41,540 nt of DNA, from positions 1 through 41,540 of the forward strand of contig JAJRRC010000080.1 of the NCBI GenBank assembly GCA_024279865.1, written 5' to 3'. This stretch comes from Planctomycetota bacterium (GTDB lineage: Bacteria; Planctomycetota; Phycisphaerae; Phycisphaerales; Phycisphaeraceae). Positions 24,227 to 33,193 of this stretch are shown here, in pieces (the stretch's first letter is position 1; each line of letters begins with the position of its first letter). Below the pieces are notes generated by a model. It made no database searches. It was given only the letters and a program-made list of their open reading frames with translations, and was not told where the DNA came from. The translations under genes and the position numbers were made by a program.

Positions 24227-25687
24227 ATGACATCTATCACTATCATTGCGTTGTTGGTTTTACTTCTGGGGTGCGCTTTGGCGATTGGGCTGCTATGGCA
24301 TTGGCGGACAGACTGCCAACGTCTCAAACGTGAACGCGAGGAAGCAGTCAACCAAGAACAGGCTGCCCAGACCCAGCTCCATGAACTGCAAACCAAGCTG
24401 GAACTAAGCCAACAGGAAGTTCAACAAAAGCAATCTGACAACCAACGTCTTGAGGCTGAACGCGATGAAGCAGCTCGCCAGGGACAACTCGCTCAGACGC
24501 AGGCTCATGAACTACAAACCAAGCTGGAATTGAGCCAGCAAGAAGTCCTGCAAAAAGAAGAAGCCTTCACCCAGGCTCAAAAACAGTCCCAGGACAAGTT
24601 TGAAGCGTTGGCGAGCCAAACGCTCAAAAATGCCAATGAGCAATTTCTTCAATTGGCCAAGAAGACTTTTGAAGGTGACAAGAAAGATGCCACTGCCGCA
24701 CTGGAAGAACGCAAGGTTGCCATTGAAACGCTGATTAAGCCCATTCGTGAGCAGCTTGAGAAGCATAAAACACAAGCTGACCTGATGGAGAAAAACCGTG
24801 AAGGTGCTTACCGCGGCCTTCACCAACAAGTCACCTCACTTGTAGAAGCTCAACAATGCCTCAGCCAACACACCACCGCCCTGACCAGCGCCCTCAAAGG
24901 ATCTGCATCCACCCGAGGCCAATGGGGAGAATTAACACTCAAGCGAATTGTTGATTTGGCGGGCATGAATGAATATTGCGATTACGATCAACAGGTCAGC
25001 GTGATGGGCAATGATCAAGCCCAGCAGCGGCCGGACATGGTGGTCCACATGCCTTCGGACCGAACCATTGTGATTGATTCAAAGGCAGTGGGTAAAAATT
25101 ATTTTGAAGCCGTCGAAGCCCAAGACCCTGATCAACGTGAAGCCTTGTTCAAAAAACATGCCAATGATCTGGTGACGCAGGTCAAAGAGCTTTCAAAAAA
25201 ACAGTACACCCAGCAATTTAAAAATACGCCTGACTTTGTGGTGATGTTCGTGCCAGCGGATAGCTTTTTACAGCCAGCGATGCAGTACAACCCTGGCTTG
25301 TTAGAAAAAGCATTGGAAAACAATGTCGTCATTGCCACGCCTTCGACGTTGATTGCACTGCTTAAGGTGGTGGCGATGGGTTGGCGTGAACAGCAGATGG
25401 CACAAAACGCGCAAGAGATTTGTACCCTCGGCCGCGAGCTATGCGAACGACTGGTCATCATGACCAATCACATCGCGGGCATGGGCAAGGGGCTTGAAAA
25501 CAGCCTCAAGTCCTACAACAAGCTCGTCAAGAGTTTTGATTCACGGGTCATGGTCAGTGTTCGCCGATTTGAGGGCCTAGGCGTCAAGCTCGACAAACAG
25601 CTACCTCCTCCGGTGGCGGAAATTGAACAGGTGCTGCAAGAAATTAAAACGGTCCCTTCTGAAGCAGTCGACTCCGAAACAGCTTGA
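24227..25687 (+). CDS. rmuC: DNA recombination protein RmuC homolog
   Basis: RmuC is a membrane-associated coiled-coil protein with a nuclease-like domain that limits recombination between inverted repeats. This 486-residue protein has an N-terminal membrane helix (about 5-25), a long coiled coil to about 190 and a conserved C-terminal domain with RGQWGELTLKRIVDLAGM, RPDMVVHMPSDRTIVIDSKAV and ALLKVVAMGWREQQMAQNA. The coiled coil carries a 42-residue tandem duplication (HELQTKLELSQQEV occurs twice). Given the many inverted repeats nearby its role could be relevant, but that is inference. The length fits E. coli RmuC. Confidence 0.93.
   Translation: MTSITIIALLVLLLGCALAIGLLWHWRTDCQRLKREREEAVNQEQAAQTQLHELQTKLELSQQEVQQKQSDNQRLEAERDEAARQGQLAQTQAHELQTKLELSQQEVLQKEEAFTQAQKQSQDKFEALASQTLKNANEQFLQLAKKTFEGDKKDATAALEERKVAIETLIKPIREQLEKHKTQADLMEKNREGAYRGLHQQVTSLVEAQQCLSQHTTALTSALKGSASTRGQWGELTLKRIVDLAGMNEYCDYDQQVSVMGNDQAQQRPDMVVHMPSDRTIVIDSKAVGKNYFEAVEAQDPDQREALFKKHANDLVTQVKELSKKQYTQQFKNTPDFVVMFVPADSFLQPAMQYNPGLLEKALENNVVIATPSTLIALLKVVAMGWREQQMAQNAQEICTLGRELCERLVIMTNHIAGMGKGLENSLKSYNKLVKSFDSRVMVSVRRFEGLGVKLDKQLPPPVAEIEQVLQEIKTVPSEAVDSETA
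24332..24583 (+). repeat. 126-bp tandem duplication inside rmuC
   Basis: GAACGCGAGGAAGC at 24332 and GAACGCGATGAAGC at 24458 start two units exactly 126 bp (42 codons) apart. The copies differ at many silent and some replacement sites, so the duplication is not recent. 42 residues is six heptads, which keeps the coiled-coil phase. Confidence 0.75.
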
Positions 25688-25694
25688 TGATTGC

Positions 25695-25700
25695 TATAAT
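25695..25700 (+). promoter_or_regulatory. Extended -10 TTGCTATAAT before the PfkB gene
   Basis: TATAAT preceded by TGC ends 9 nt before the ATG at 25710. It overlaps the end of rmuC by no bases and has no -35. A short or absent leader is predicted. Confidence 0.5.
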
Positions 25701-25709
25701 CGGGGGAAT

Positions 25710-26627
25710 ATGAGTAATCCCAGATGGACTATCGTAGGGCTGGGTGAAGCCCTCTTTGATATTTTTGCCGAGTCACAAAAGCTCGGCGGCGCGCCGCTAA
25801 ACGTGGCTGTTCATGCCCATCAACTGCTTGGTGAAACTGGACGGGGAGTGATCCTTAGCCGCGTGGGTCAAGACCCCCTCGGACAGCTCGTTCGTGAGGA
25901 ACTAGCCAGCCGAGGCATGAGCGATCAATGGCTTCAATCGGACCCCGATCATGCGACCGGACAGGTCTTTGTCCAAGTCGATGCCGATGGCAGTCCATCA
26001 TATGACATCATGGCAAATTCTGCGTGGGATTGGCTTCAGTTTGACCCGGATTTAGAGTCGTTGGCACGCCAGTGTGATGCAGTTTGTTTTGGGTCTTTGG
26101 CTCAGCGTGACGCTCAGACACGTAATACGATTTATCGTTTTTTGGATGCTTGCCGTCCTTCTGCGTGTAAGTTGTTTGATGTGAATTTGAGGCTGGATTT
26201 TTATAGCCGTCAGATTATTGATCAAAGTTTGATTCATGCTTCTGCCCTGAAGCTCAATGAAGATGAATTGCCTGTAGTATGTGATTTACTGGGGGTTGGG
26301 TCCGCTGAGGATGATGTTGCCAAGCGTATTGCTCGCCTGATCAAACGCTATGAATTGGATTTTGTGATTTACACCCAAGGCGCTCGCGGGACGGCCATTT
26401 ATACAATGAACAGTGTTCATCAAGGTGCGCCCGTTGCGTATTCACCGGTGGAGGGGGCTGATTCGGTAGGCGCGGGTGATGCTTGTACCGCAGCGTGTTT
26501 GGTGGGGGTACTGTTGCGACGGCCGTGGGATCAGGTGGTAACCCTAGCCAATGAGGTGGGCGCGTTTGTCGCTTCACAGCCTGGGGCCACGCCACAACTG
26601 CCTGATTTGATCCTACAAATGAAATAA
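25710..26627 (+). CDS. PfkB-family carbohydrate kinase
   Basis: The 305-residue protein is a ribokinase-fold sugar kinase. It has the N-terminal GLGEALFDIFA and GGAPLNVAVHAHQLL (substrate lid and first PfkB signature region), RVGQDPLGQLVREELASRG and the second signature DSVGAGDACTAACLVGVLL, with the catalytic Asp in GAGD. Fructokinase-like members have similar motifs, but the sugar cannot be fixed. The start is ATG 25710; an in-frame Met at 25623 lies inside rmuC. A -10-like box lies directly before it. Confidence 0.88.
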   Translation: MSNPRWTIVGLGEALFDIFAESQKLGGAPLNVAVHAHQLLGETGRGVILSRVGQDPLGQLVREELASRGMSDQWLQSDPDHATGQVFVQVDADGSPSYDIMANSAWDWLQFDPDLESLARQCDAVCFGSLAQRDAQTRNTIYRFLDACRPSACKLFDVNLRLDFYSRQIIDQSLIHASALKLNEDELPVVCDLLGVGSAEDDVAKRIARLIKRYELDFVIYTQGARGTAIYTMNSVHQGAPVAYSPVEGADSVGAGDACTAACLVGVLLRRPWDQVVTLANEVGAFVASQPGATPQLPDLILQMK

Positions 26628-26710
26628 CCGTTACAATTAGACCTCTTGTGAGTCTCAAAAACGTTTAACCTCAAGCTTGATCACGATTTGGCAGATAGTG
26701 GTTAATAGCT

Positions 26711-26956
26711 ATGAAACACCAACGATACCTTATTGGCTTGGGAATTCTGACATGTGGTCTGTTTATGGGCTGCCAATCTCAGAAGAATCTAAGATGTTTG
26801 CCTTGCATTCCCTGTACGGACTGTGATGTCGTCGAGGCTGCACCGCCACCTGAACCCATTCCCGTGATTCCAGAAGAACCCCCTGTTCCCCCAGCCCCCC
26901 CGGTCCCTGTTGATGATTGTCAGCCTTGCCTGCCGTTCCCGGTCCCAACCCGCTGA
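26711..26956 (+). CDS. Small Cys- and Pro-rich lipoprotein
   Basis: The 81-residue protein has a signal peptide (LIGLGILTCGLFMGC) with the lipobox LFMGC, then a Cys-rich stretch (CLPCIPCTDCD) and a run of Pro/Glu/Val residues ending CQPCLPFPVP. Seven or eight Cys in so short a protein suggest metal binding or cross-linking in the envelope. The family is unknown. The start at 26711 gives the best signal peptide. Confidence 0.65.
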   Translation: MKHQRYLIGLGILTCGLFMGCQSQKNLRCLPCIPCTDCDVVEAAPPPEPIPVIPEEPPVPPAPPVPVDDCQPCLPFPVPTR

Positions 26957-27033
26957 ACAACGTTCATTGACCCGTGTTCACTAGCTCATCTTCGGTGACC
27001 TATACCCATTGACCCTTGTTCACTGAACGATGT

Positions 27034-27894
27034 TCACTTGTCTTTATTCATGATGCGTTGAATGGCATCTTCGGGCGCATGCTCGGTGAGCGACTTACCG
27101 GTCCCTTTGCGAATACCCACCAACACCAGCAGCCGTCGCCGTGTTTCACGGAACGGCGTGGCAATGCACCGCCAACCTCGAATCCACCAAGGTCGAAGCT
27201 GGTTGATGTCACGTTGATCTTCTGGTAACTGGTCTGCCCGATAGCGAATCCAATGCTTCATCAAGTGGTAAATATCCGAACGCTGAAGAATCTTTAGTAC
27301 CACCCGCACAGGCCAAGATCGCCCCGGCCACCAGCTTGGCAACACAAAGCTGATCTGAAAATCAATGAGGTGAGGCACACCATCTTCCCCCACAATGACG
27401 TTCTCTGCCTTGTTCATATCCACATACGCAATCCCCTTGGCGTGCAATTTCTCAAGAACACCCTTGAGCGTGGGAAAAAACGCATCATTGACCCGGTCAT
27501 CAGGGGTCAGTGGATGCCCTTCGATATAAACATGAGCTGCTGCATGAGTCAGGATTTGCCCATCAGCGGTCACACAATCAAAAGCCTTGGCCATGGTGGG
27601 TTCGTCAGCCATGTGTTGCATGATTAATTTTTCGCCGTTGGCAAGCCGTCTGCCTAACCATTTCATGGGGAAGCCGAAGATGGATTGCTGGCGGTTGAAT
27701 TTACAGATGATTTTGTCAGTCGGATCATCGGGATTGGCAAATAGTGCCGTCGCAGCCCATGAGTCATGTTTGTAGACCTGGGTCACATGATAAGTTTGGC
27801 CATCGACCTCAATGATCGAAGGCGGTTCGTTGTGTCCCAAGGCTCGAAATAACGCCGGGCGAGGTTTACCTTTGTCAGATGATGTGTCAGGCAT
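27034..27894 (-). CDS. Kdo/WaaP-like lipopolysaccharide kinase family protein
   Basis: The 286-residue protein has a protein-kinase-like fold. A nucleotide-binding Lys is likely in KIICKFNRQ, the catalytic loop is IAYVDMNKAENVIVGEDG (Asp and Asn present) and the metal Asp lies in PHLIDFQISF. This resembles WaaP/Kdo kinases that phosphorylate sugars of outer-membrane lipopolysaccharide, as well as RIO kinases. ATG 27894 (MPDTSSDKGK) is favoured over Met at 27981 because TATAAT ends 7 nt before it. The gene's 3' end is near a gap with repeated TTGACCC/TTCACT words (26957-27033). Confidence 0.75.
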   Translation of the reverse strand: MPDTSSDKGKPRPALFRALGHNEPPSIIEVDGQTYHVTQVYKHDSWAATALFANPDDPTDKIICKFNRQQSIFGFPMKWLGRRLANGEKLIMQHMADEPTMAKAFDCVTADGQILTHAAAHVYIEGHPLTPDDRVNDAFFPTLKGVLEKLHAKGIAYVDMNKAENVIVGEDGVPHLIDFQISFVLPSWWPGRSWPVRVVLKILQRSDIYHLMKHWIRYRADQLPEDQRDINQLRPWWIRGWRCIATPFRETRRRLLVLVGIRKGTGKSLTEHAPEDAIQRIMNKDK

Positions 27895-27901
27895 AGAGGG
27901 T

Positions 27902-27907
27902 ATTATA
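27902..27907 (-). promoter_or_regulatory. -10 TATAAT before the WaaP-like kinase gene
   Basis: On the minus strand TTATAATACCCTCTATG places TATAAT 7 nt before the start codon, with no Shine-Dalgarno. This is the clearest leaderless-type arrangement in the window. Confidence 0.5.
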
Positions 27908-27937
27908 AGCGGAGAGAAGGCCAAGGACTTCAAAGGC

Positions 27938-28010
27938 ACCCAAAAGCCAACTTCTAGGGGGGGGTTACCAAAAAACTCCAAGCATACCCAAGGGCCAACT
28001 TCCGGGGGGG
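27938..28010 (+). repeat. G-rich repeat, two copies next to the gatB stop
   Basis: A degenerate copy (CCCAAAAGCCAACTTCTAGGG) is followed by AAGGGCCAACTTCCGGGGGGG, whose last G directly abuts the TTA that is the gatB stop codon on the other strand. The leader CCCAAGGGCCAACTTCC matches the copies near 1.5 and 39.3 kb. Confidence 0.9.
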
Positions 28011-29528
28011 TTAGTTTTGGAGCTTTTGTTTGATTAGTTCGGTGACGCGTTTGGGATTGGCTTGTCCTTTGGATAACTGCATGATTTGTCCCATCAGAGC
28101 GCCGATGGCTTTGTCTTTGCCGTTGCGGATGTCTTCGATGGCCTTGGCGCTTTTGGGATTGGCTAAAACTTGATCGACAAATCCTTCTAGAGCGCCGTCA
28201 TCAGAGACTTGAAGCAATTTGTGCTTGTTGGCAAGGTCGGCGGCCGTCTGGTCGGGATGATCACAACAGAGGTTAAATAGATCTGCTGCTGCTGAGGAAC
28301 CAATCTTGTCAGCATCGGACAACGCTGCGATTTCATGGATATGCTTGGCAGTGATTCCTAATTGTTGCAGGGGGCAGCCGGTTTCGTTGGCCCGTTTGGA
28401 GCCGTAGTTGAGCAAAATAGAGACCGCTCGTTGCGGGGCGGTTCCCTCTGCGAGAACTGCTTCAAACATTTGAGTGATGCCTGGTTCAGCGATCAAGGCA
28501 TCAATTTGTCGTGTGTTGAGTCCGAGTTCATCACGATAGCGAACTCGCCGGGCCAGGGGTAACTCGGGCTGTTGGTGACGCAATGCTTCAACGAGTGCGG
28601 GGTCAACGTTCAGTGGCACGAGATCCGGATCGGGAAAATAGCGGTATTCGTCTTCATCTTCTTTGACGCGCTGAAGGGTGGTGACGTTTTTATTGTCATC
28701 CCAACCACGGGTGGACTTGGTGCGAGCGTCCATGACTTGGCCGGTTTTGAGCCACGCTTCGATTTGACGTTCATATTCATAGGCAATGGACCCATGCACA
28801 GCCCGAAAGGAGTTGAGGTTTTTAATTTCCGCGATGGGGGTGCGGTATTCCACGCCCTCTTTTTCGATGATGACGTTGATGTTGGGTTCAAAGCGGATGT
28901 GTCCTTTTTGCATGATGCCTTCGGAGACACCGACATGACGGCAAATATCTCGAAGCACCTGGCCGAACATGACAGCTTGCTGGGGGGTATCAAAGTCCGG
29001 CTCAGTCACAATTTCCAGCAATGGCGTTCCCGCTCGGTTGAGATCGACAATGGAGTGGTCGATTTTTCCGCCACCTGGTGCTTCGTGCATGAGTTTGCCT
29101 GCATCTTCTTCGAGATGGGCTCGAAGGATGCGAATTTTTTTCATGGGTGCGTCAGGTTCATCACTGACAGGGATTTCGATTTCACCCGGTCCACACAGGG
29201 GAAGATCGTACTGGCTGATCTGATAATTCTTAGGCAAATCAGGATAGTAATAACTCTTGCGGTCCCATTTGGTGAAGCTTGCGATTTTGCAGCCCAAGGC
29301 CAAGCCAATTTGGATGGACATGCGAACGGCTTCTTCGTTAATCACGGGCAACGTGCCTGGCATACCGATGACCACGGGATTGAGTAGTGTATTGGGCGAG
29401 GCATCATGGTAATCAGGGTGTGCCACATTGGGGGCCGAGGTGAACATTTTGGTTCGGGTGGAAAGTTCGACATGGATTTCCATGCCGACCATCAGTCGCG
29501 TTTTAAGATTTGGATAAGCAGCAGTCAT
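28011..29528 (-). CDS. gatB: Aspartyl/glutamyl-tRNA amidotransferase subunit B
   Basis: GatB, with GatA and GatC, amidates Glu-tRNA-Gln or Asp-tRNA-Asn. The 505-residue protein has the typical opening MVGMEIHVELSTRTKMF, the SFTKWDRKSYYYPDLPKNYQISQYD block, LEEDAGKLMH and DLNRAGTPLLEIVTEPD, and a C-terminal tRNA-binding tail (KGQANPKRVTELIKQKLQ). This is the full length of the family. gatA and gatC are not in the window. The G-rich repeat directly abuts its stop. Confidence 0.96.
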   Translation of the reverse strand: MTAAYPNLKTRLMVGMEIHVELSTRTKMFTSAPNVAHPDYHDASPNTLLNPVVIGMPGTLPVINEEAVRMSIQIGLALGCKIASFTKWDRKSYYYPDLPKNYQISQYDLPLCGPGEIEIPVSDEPDAPMKKIRILRAHLEEDAGKLMHEAPGGGKIDHSIVDLNRAGTPLLEIVTEPDFDTPQQAVMFGQVLRDICRHVGVSEGIMQKGHIRFEPNINVIIEKEGVEYRTPIAEIKNLNSFRAVHGSIAYEYERQIEAWLKTGQVMDARTKSTRGWDDNKNVTTLQRVKEDEDEYRYFPDPDLVPLNVDPALVEALRHQQPELPLARRVRYRDELGLNTRQIDALIAEPGITQMFEAVLAEGTAPQRAVSILLNYGSKRANETGCPLQQLGITAKHIHEIAALSDADKIGSSAAADLFNLCCDHPDQTAADLANKHKLLQVSDDGALEGFVDQVLANPKSAKAIEDIRNGKDKAIGALMGQIMQLSKGQANPKRVTELIKQKLQN

Positions 29529-29704
29529 GAGTTCGTGGCCCTTTGATCAGGTGAAGCAAAAGATTTTATCGTTTGTGGCGATGAAGGCATAACCGAGAGT
29601 CATTTCCGTGCTTGAAAAAACGTCTTTTTCTTGACAGTTGAACCCTGCGTCGAGACACTAAAGTGGATCATATCCTCTCCGCTCAGTTAGAAGGGACAAC
29701 CTCA

Positions 29705-31384
29705 ATGGCATCGGATGGTTCAGATAAAGTTCGCTGTAAAAGCTGTGACCGCAAATATACTTGGGTTGAAAAATACGCGGGCAAAAAAGTTCGGTGTAAA
29801 TGTGGCGAGGCCATTCGTTTTCCCACTGAACCACCCGTGGCCGAAGTTGAGTCTCTGGAACTGGAATTAAATTTGGATTCGGGGATTGATTTGAATCTCA
29901 ATGACCCACCACCCACAAAGGATCCTGCACCCAATGCAGGCGTGATGGACCTGTCCTTGGATTTGAACCTAGACGAAGGTTCAACCGGGGGAGCCGGGGG
30001 AACCGGGGGAACCGGGGGAGCCGGGGGAGCTGGAGCAGGGGGCGGGGGCGGGAAAACTTCCGGGGGCGGGGATGGGGCGTGTCCCAATTGCGGCGCCCAG
30101 GCGAGGCCGGGGGCTGTTTTGTGCGTGGCATGTGGTTATCACTTTCATGAAGGAACCCAGGCACAAACCCAGCTCGATACCGAAGATGAAGCCAGTGGCG
30201 TCTCTAGCCTCGCTGGAGCAAGCGTTCTAGGCAGCAGCGGGTCGGTTTATGATGGCCCGGTGGATGGGTTTTTCGGCCGCTTTGCTCGCAGTTGGCAATT
30301 CGCCAAGATCAGCTATGGCATGCTGTGGGACTTTAAGCAATTGCTCCTGTTTCCCATTTTCTCTGCCATTGCTGCGACACTGGTATTCTTAAGCTTTTTG
30401 TTACCCATGTGGGGCATGGGCTTGTTGGATATTGATTTGTCTTCCAGCAGTGAACCCGCCATTGCGGTGGTGGTTGAAGAAAACACCCAACCCCAAACCA
30501 GTGTCCAGACAACGCCCGAAATTGACGCCGCCGCCGCTGCAATCGCCAATGCCAAATCCGAAGAAGAAATTCTTGATGCCATGGAACAGATGAAGATCGC
30601 CATGGCAAAAAATGTGGCCGCCCAAGAAGCCGTTGCCAAAGAAAAAGAAGACGTTCAGGCAGCCGTAGTCGAACCTGAGCCTCAAGAAGTCTCAACCGAT
30701 TCCGGCCAAGAGGTTCTACCGTATTTTTTTGCGTTTTACTTTTGTAACTACTTCGTCATTGTCTTTTTCAACACTGCCTTGATTGCTTGTGCGATGAAAG
30801 TGGTGGTGGGCGAAGTGCCGACCATGGGCTATGGCCTCAAGATTGCGATGAAGCGTTTGCCCCAGATTTTGATGTGGGCTTTGTTGTCTGCGGTGGTGGG
30901 TGTGATTCTGAAAGCCATTGAAAATTCGAGTGAAAAACTGGGTTCGATCATTGCCGCCATTCTGGGATCTGGCTGGACGGTGCTGACGTATTTTGTCGTG
31001 CCTGTGATTGCAGTCGAGGGAACCGGTCCCATGAAGTCGATCAAGCAATCGGTCGCCACGCTCAAGGCAACTTGGGGCGAATCGATCATGGGCAATTTTT
31101 CGATGGGCTTGATGACGTTTATTGTGACGTTGCCGGTGTATTTGGTTTTGGGGGTGGGGTTTTACGTCGCCCTCTCGCTGGGAAGCATGATGTTGTTTGC
31201 GGTAATGGTTACGCTGACGATTTTCAGCCTGGTGGTCATTTCCGCCGCGAGCAGTGCCGCTGACATGGTGTTCAAAGCCTTGCTATACAACTACGCCTCA
31301 GGCAAAGCACTACCCGAGGGCATCGATGCGGACATGTTCGCTGCCGCCTTTACAGCCCCCCGGAAAAAGGGCTGGTTTAAGTAA
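29705..31384 (+). CDS. Zinc-ribbon membrane protein (DUF6159-like)
   Basis: The 559-residue protein has an N-terminal zinc-binding segment VRCKSCDRKYTW and VRCKCGEAIRF, an acidic Leu/Asp linker, a Gly-rich linker coded by 9-bp G-repeats, a second zinc ribbon CPNCGAQARPG...CVACGYHF, and a membrane domain with about six segments from 215 on (QLLLFPIFSAIAATLVFLSF, YFVIVFFNTALIACAM, ILMWALLSAVVGVIL and others). The FARSWQFAKISYGMLWDFKQLLLFP lead-in resembles DUF6159 membrane proteins. The start is ATG 29705, since AAGGG lies 9 nt upstream; GTG 29663 is an alternative. TTGACA at 29631 could be a -35 box. Confidence 0.75.
   Translation: MASDGSDKVRCKSCDRKYTWVEKYAGKKVRCKCGEAIRFPTEPPVAEVESLELELNLDSGIDLNLNDPPPTKDPAPNAGVMDLSLDLNLDEGSTGGAGGTGGTGGAGGAGAGGGGGKTSGGGDGACPNCGAQARPGAVLCVACGYHFHEGTQAQTQLDTEDEASGVSSLAGASVLGSSGSVYDGPVDGFFGRFARSWQFAKISYGMLWDFKQLLLFPIFSAIAATLVFLSFLLPMWGMGLLDIDLSSSSEPAIAVVVEENTQPQTSVQTTPEIDAAAAAIANAKSEEEILDAMEQMKIAMAKNVAAQEAVAKEKEDVQAAVVEPEPQEVSTDSGQEVLPYFFAFYFCNYFVIVFFNTALIACAMKVVVGEVPTMGYGLKIAMKRLPQILMWALLSAVVGVILKAIENSSEKLGSIIAAILGSGWTVLTYFVVPVIAVEGTGPMKSIKQSVATLKATWGESIMGNFSMGLMTFIVTLPVYLVLGVGFYVALSLGSMMLFAVMVTLTIFSLVVISAASSAADMVFKALLYNYASGKALPEGIDADMFAAAFTAPRKKGWFK
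29982..30077 (+). repeat. G-rich repeat, 9-bp units in the zinc-ribbon gene
   Basis: CCGGGGG occurs at 29985, 29994, 30003, 30012 and 30021, a strict 9-bp period of (A/G)CCGGGGGA, followed by AAAACTTCCGGGGGCGG. It codes for (GG[AT])n between two zinc-binding segments. Confidence 0.9.
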
Positions 31385-31421
31385 ACTGCAACGTAGGGTA
31401 AAGCCCACGCAAAATAACAAT

Positions 31422-31453
31422 CTCTCTTTGCGTTCTTTGCGCTCTTTGTGGTG
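31422..31453 (-). repeat. ACCACAAAG-type intergenic repeat
   Basis: On the minus strand CACCACAAAGAGCGCAAAG is followed by AACGCAAAGAGAGA, with a 10-bp period. It is related to the element at 16738-16769 and lies between the zinc-ribbon gene and the convergent transporter gene. Confidence 0.6.
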
Positions 31454-31501
31454 AATTCAAATCCGTCACCAAAGCAATTCCCCAGAGCAGAGGAATCACA
31501 C

Positions 31502-33082
31502 TTACGCAGTCACAGGCTCAGCAGGCTTACCCAACCATCGCAAGCTCAACGCCAACATGGCAGAGATAATGCACAAGACCGCTGCCACCGTGAAGGCCAC
31601 GCTGTAGCTGCCTGTCATGACCTTGGCGGTATTGCCCGCTGCAATGCCCACCACGCCGGCAATGCCATAAGACGTAAAGACCCATCCGTAGTTGGCGCCA
31701 AAGTTGCGTGCGCCAAACAGGTCTGCGGTGATCGAGGGGAACAGGGCAAAGTTGCCACCAAAGTTAAAGCCCACCAAAGAGGCTCCCACTGCCAAAGAGA
31801 ATTCCGTTTTCATTCCCGCCAAGGCAATCATGACCGCTGCCTGAAGCAAGAACATCGCAACCAAAGCTGGCGTGCGGCCGATTTTGTCCGAGATAAAGCC
31901 CCAAGCCACGCGACCCAAGGCATTGAAAATCGCCAACCAACCAATGGCTGCCGCCCCCTTGACGAGCAGTTCAGCTCGCAATTGATCTGAAACGAATCCT
32001 TGCTCACCTGCGGCTGCAATAAGTTGTTCACTGGCAAAATCCTTGGCAATGCCAATAACCATCAGGCCAGCCATCGCACCACTGAAAAACATCAGCCAGA
32101 TCACATAAAACGCTGGTGTACGCAGGGTTTTACGCCATGAATCATTGGATTGATTGATGACGGCTGCGGGGGTGTTGGGTGGGTTTTTCAAGAGCAACGC
32201 GCCCGTGGCCACGCCGACAAAACAAATCAGGCCATGGATCATAAAGAAGGGTGTAATATCGTATCGCTCGATAAACCCGAGGCCGCCGAAGTCTCGACCT
32301 TTGATCAAAAAAGCGCCAAAACCAAAGCCCGCCACCGCAATCCCCGAAACCAATCCCTTTTGATCGGGGAACCATTTGATCAACGCAGCAATGGGACACA
32401 CATACGCAAAACCCACCCCAGCCCCGGCTAAAAATCCAACCGTCCCCCAAAGCATGAACAGTCGGTCGAGCGTGCCTAGCTTGCCGACGTATTGCTGGCT
32501 AAGAGCCAGTCCGCCGACGATGACCCCCGCCATGATGGCAAAAGGAATGTATTGCAACATCGGGACCGCCTCTTTGTCCATCTTTTCCGTCAGAGCATGA
32601 AAAATCATCAAGAGAATCAAAGCAATCACACTGCAAAAAGCAGCATGCGCTAAGTAAAACACCACCGAATGATTCAATAAGCCGGCAACCATGAACCCCC
32701 CGCCCATGAGCACCGCGCCAAGCAAGGCTGTAAAACGCGGCCCCTTAATATCTTGCAAGCGGCCCGCCAGGACCATCGTGATCGCAAAGGACAACACGCA
32801 AATTGAAAACGCATATTTGAGATAACCCCGCTGGGTCTGTAAAACCGCCTTGAGAGCGGCTTCATCGGCAACCACTTCAAAACCTTCCGTTGAAGGCATC
32901 TCTTGAGCTTGAACGGCCGTGATAACTTGCGGGAAGAGTTCAGACTGGAGAGGAACCCAGAAAATGCTGTAGCCATAGATCGTCCCCAACACGAGCTGGA
33001 CAATAATCGCCCCAAGCAAAACCTTGTAGCGATCCATGGGATTGACAGAAAGACCAGACACGGCAGGAACAGAAGCAGACAT
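31502..33082 (-). CDS. OFA-family major facilitator transporter
   Basis: The 526-residue inner-membrane protein has 12 predicted membrane segments with the MFS pattern. The block WFPDQKGLVSGIAVAGFGFGAFL at about the fifth segment and the N-terminal VLLGAIIVQLVLGTIYGYSIFWVP are characteristic of the oxalate:formate antiporter (OFA) family. FNALGRVAWGFISDKIGRTPAL is the MFS signature loop between segments 8 and 9. A longer-than-usual periplasmic loop follows segment 1. The transported anion cannot be told. GGAG lies 9 nt before the start. Confidence 0.88.
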   Translation of the reverse strand: MSASVPAVSGLSVNPMDRYKVLLGAIIVQLVLGTIYGYSIFWVPLQSELFPQVITAVQAQEMPSTEGFEVVADEAALKAVLQTQRGYLKYAFSICVLSFAITMVLAGRLQDIKGPRFTALLGAVLMGGGFMVAGLLNHSVVFYLAHAAFCSVIALILLMIFHALTEKMDKEAVPMLQYIPFAIMAGVIVGGLALSQQYVGKLGTLDRLFMLWGTVGFLAGAGVGFAYVCPIAALIKWFPDQKGLVSGIAVAGFGFGAFLIKGRDFGGLGFIERYDITPFFMIHGLICFVGVATGALLLKNPPNTPAAVINQSNDSWRKTLRTPAFYVIWLMFFSGAMAGLMVIGIAKDFASEQLIAAAGEQGFVSDQLRAELLVKGAAAIGWLAIFNALGRVAWGFISDKIGRTPALVAMFLLQAAVMIALAGMKTEFSLAVGASLVGFNFGGNFALFPSITADLFGARNFGANYGWVFTSYGIAGVVGIAAGNTAKVMTGSYSVAFTVAAVLCIISAMLALSLRWLGKPAEPVTA

Positions 33083-33193
33083 GGTAAAACTCCATAAAAA
33101 GATTTAATTATCCTTTTACATCTTTATGGCTGTCAGGTCAACCCCGTTGGTTGGTTTTTGGTATCTTTTGTAAAAAACTGACGGTTAGAACTG

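Noticed and set aside
26957-27033. Direct repeats TTGACCC(G/T)TGTTCACT as a regulator site
   Set aside because: The two copies are in a gap between convergent genes, so they are unlikely to be a promoter; too short to name, and left as unexplained.
28572-29387. Long plus-strand open frame of 271 codons opposite gatB
   Set aside because: It is fully antisense to gatB, whose protein is clearly conserved, and shows no family motif.
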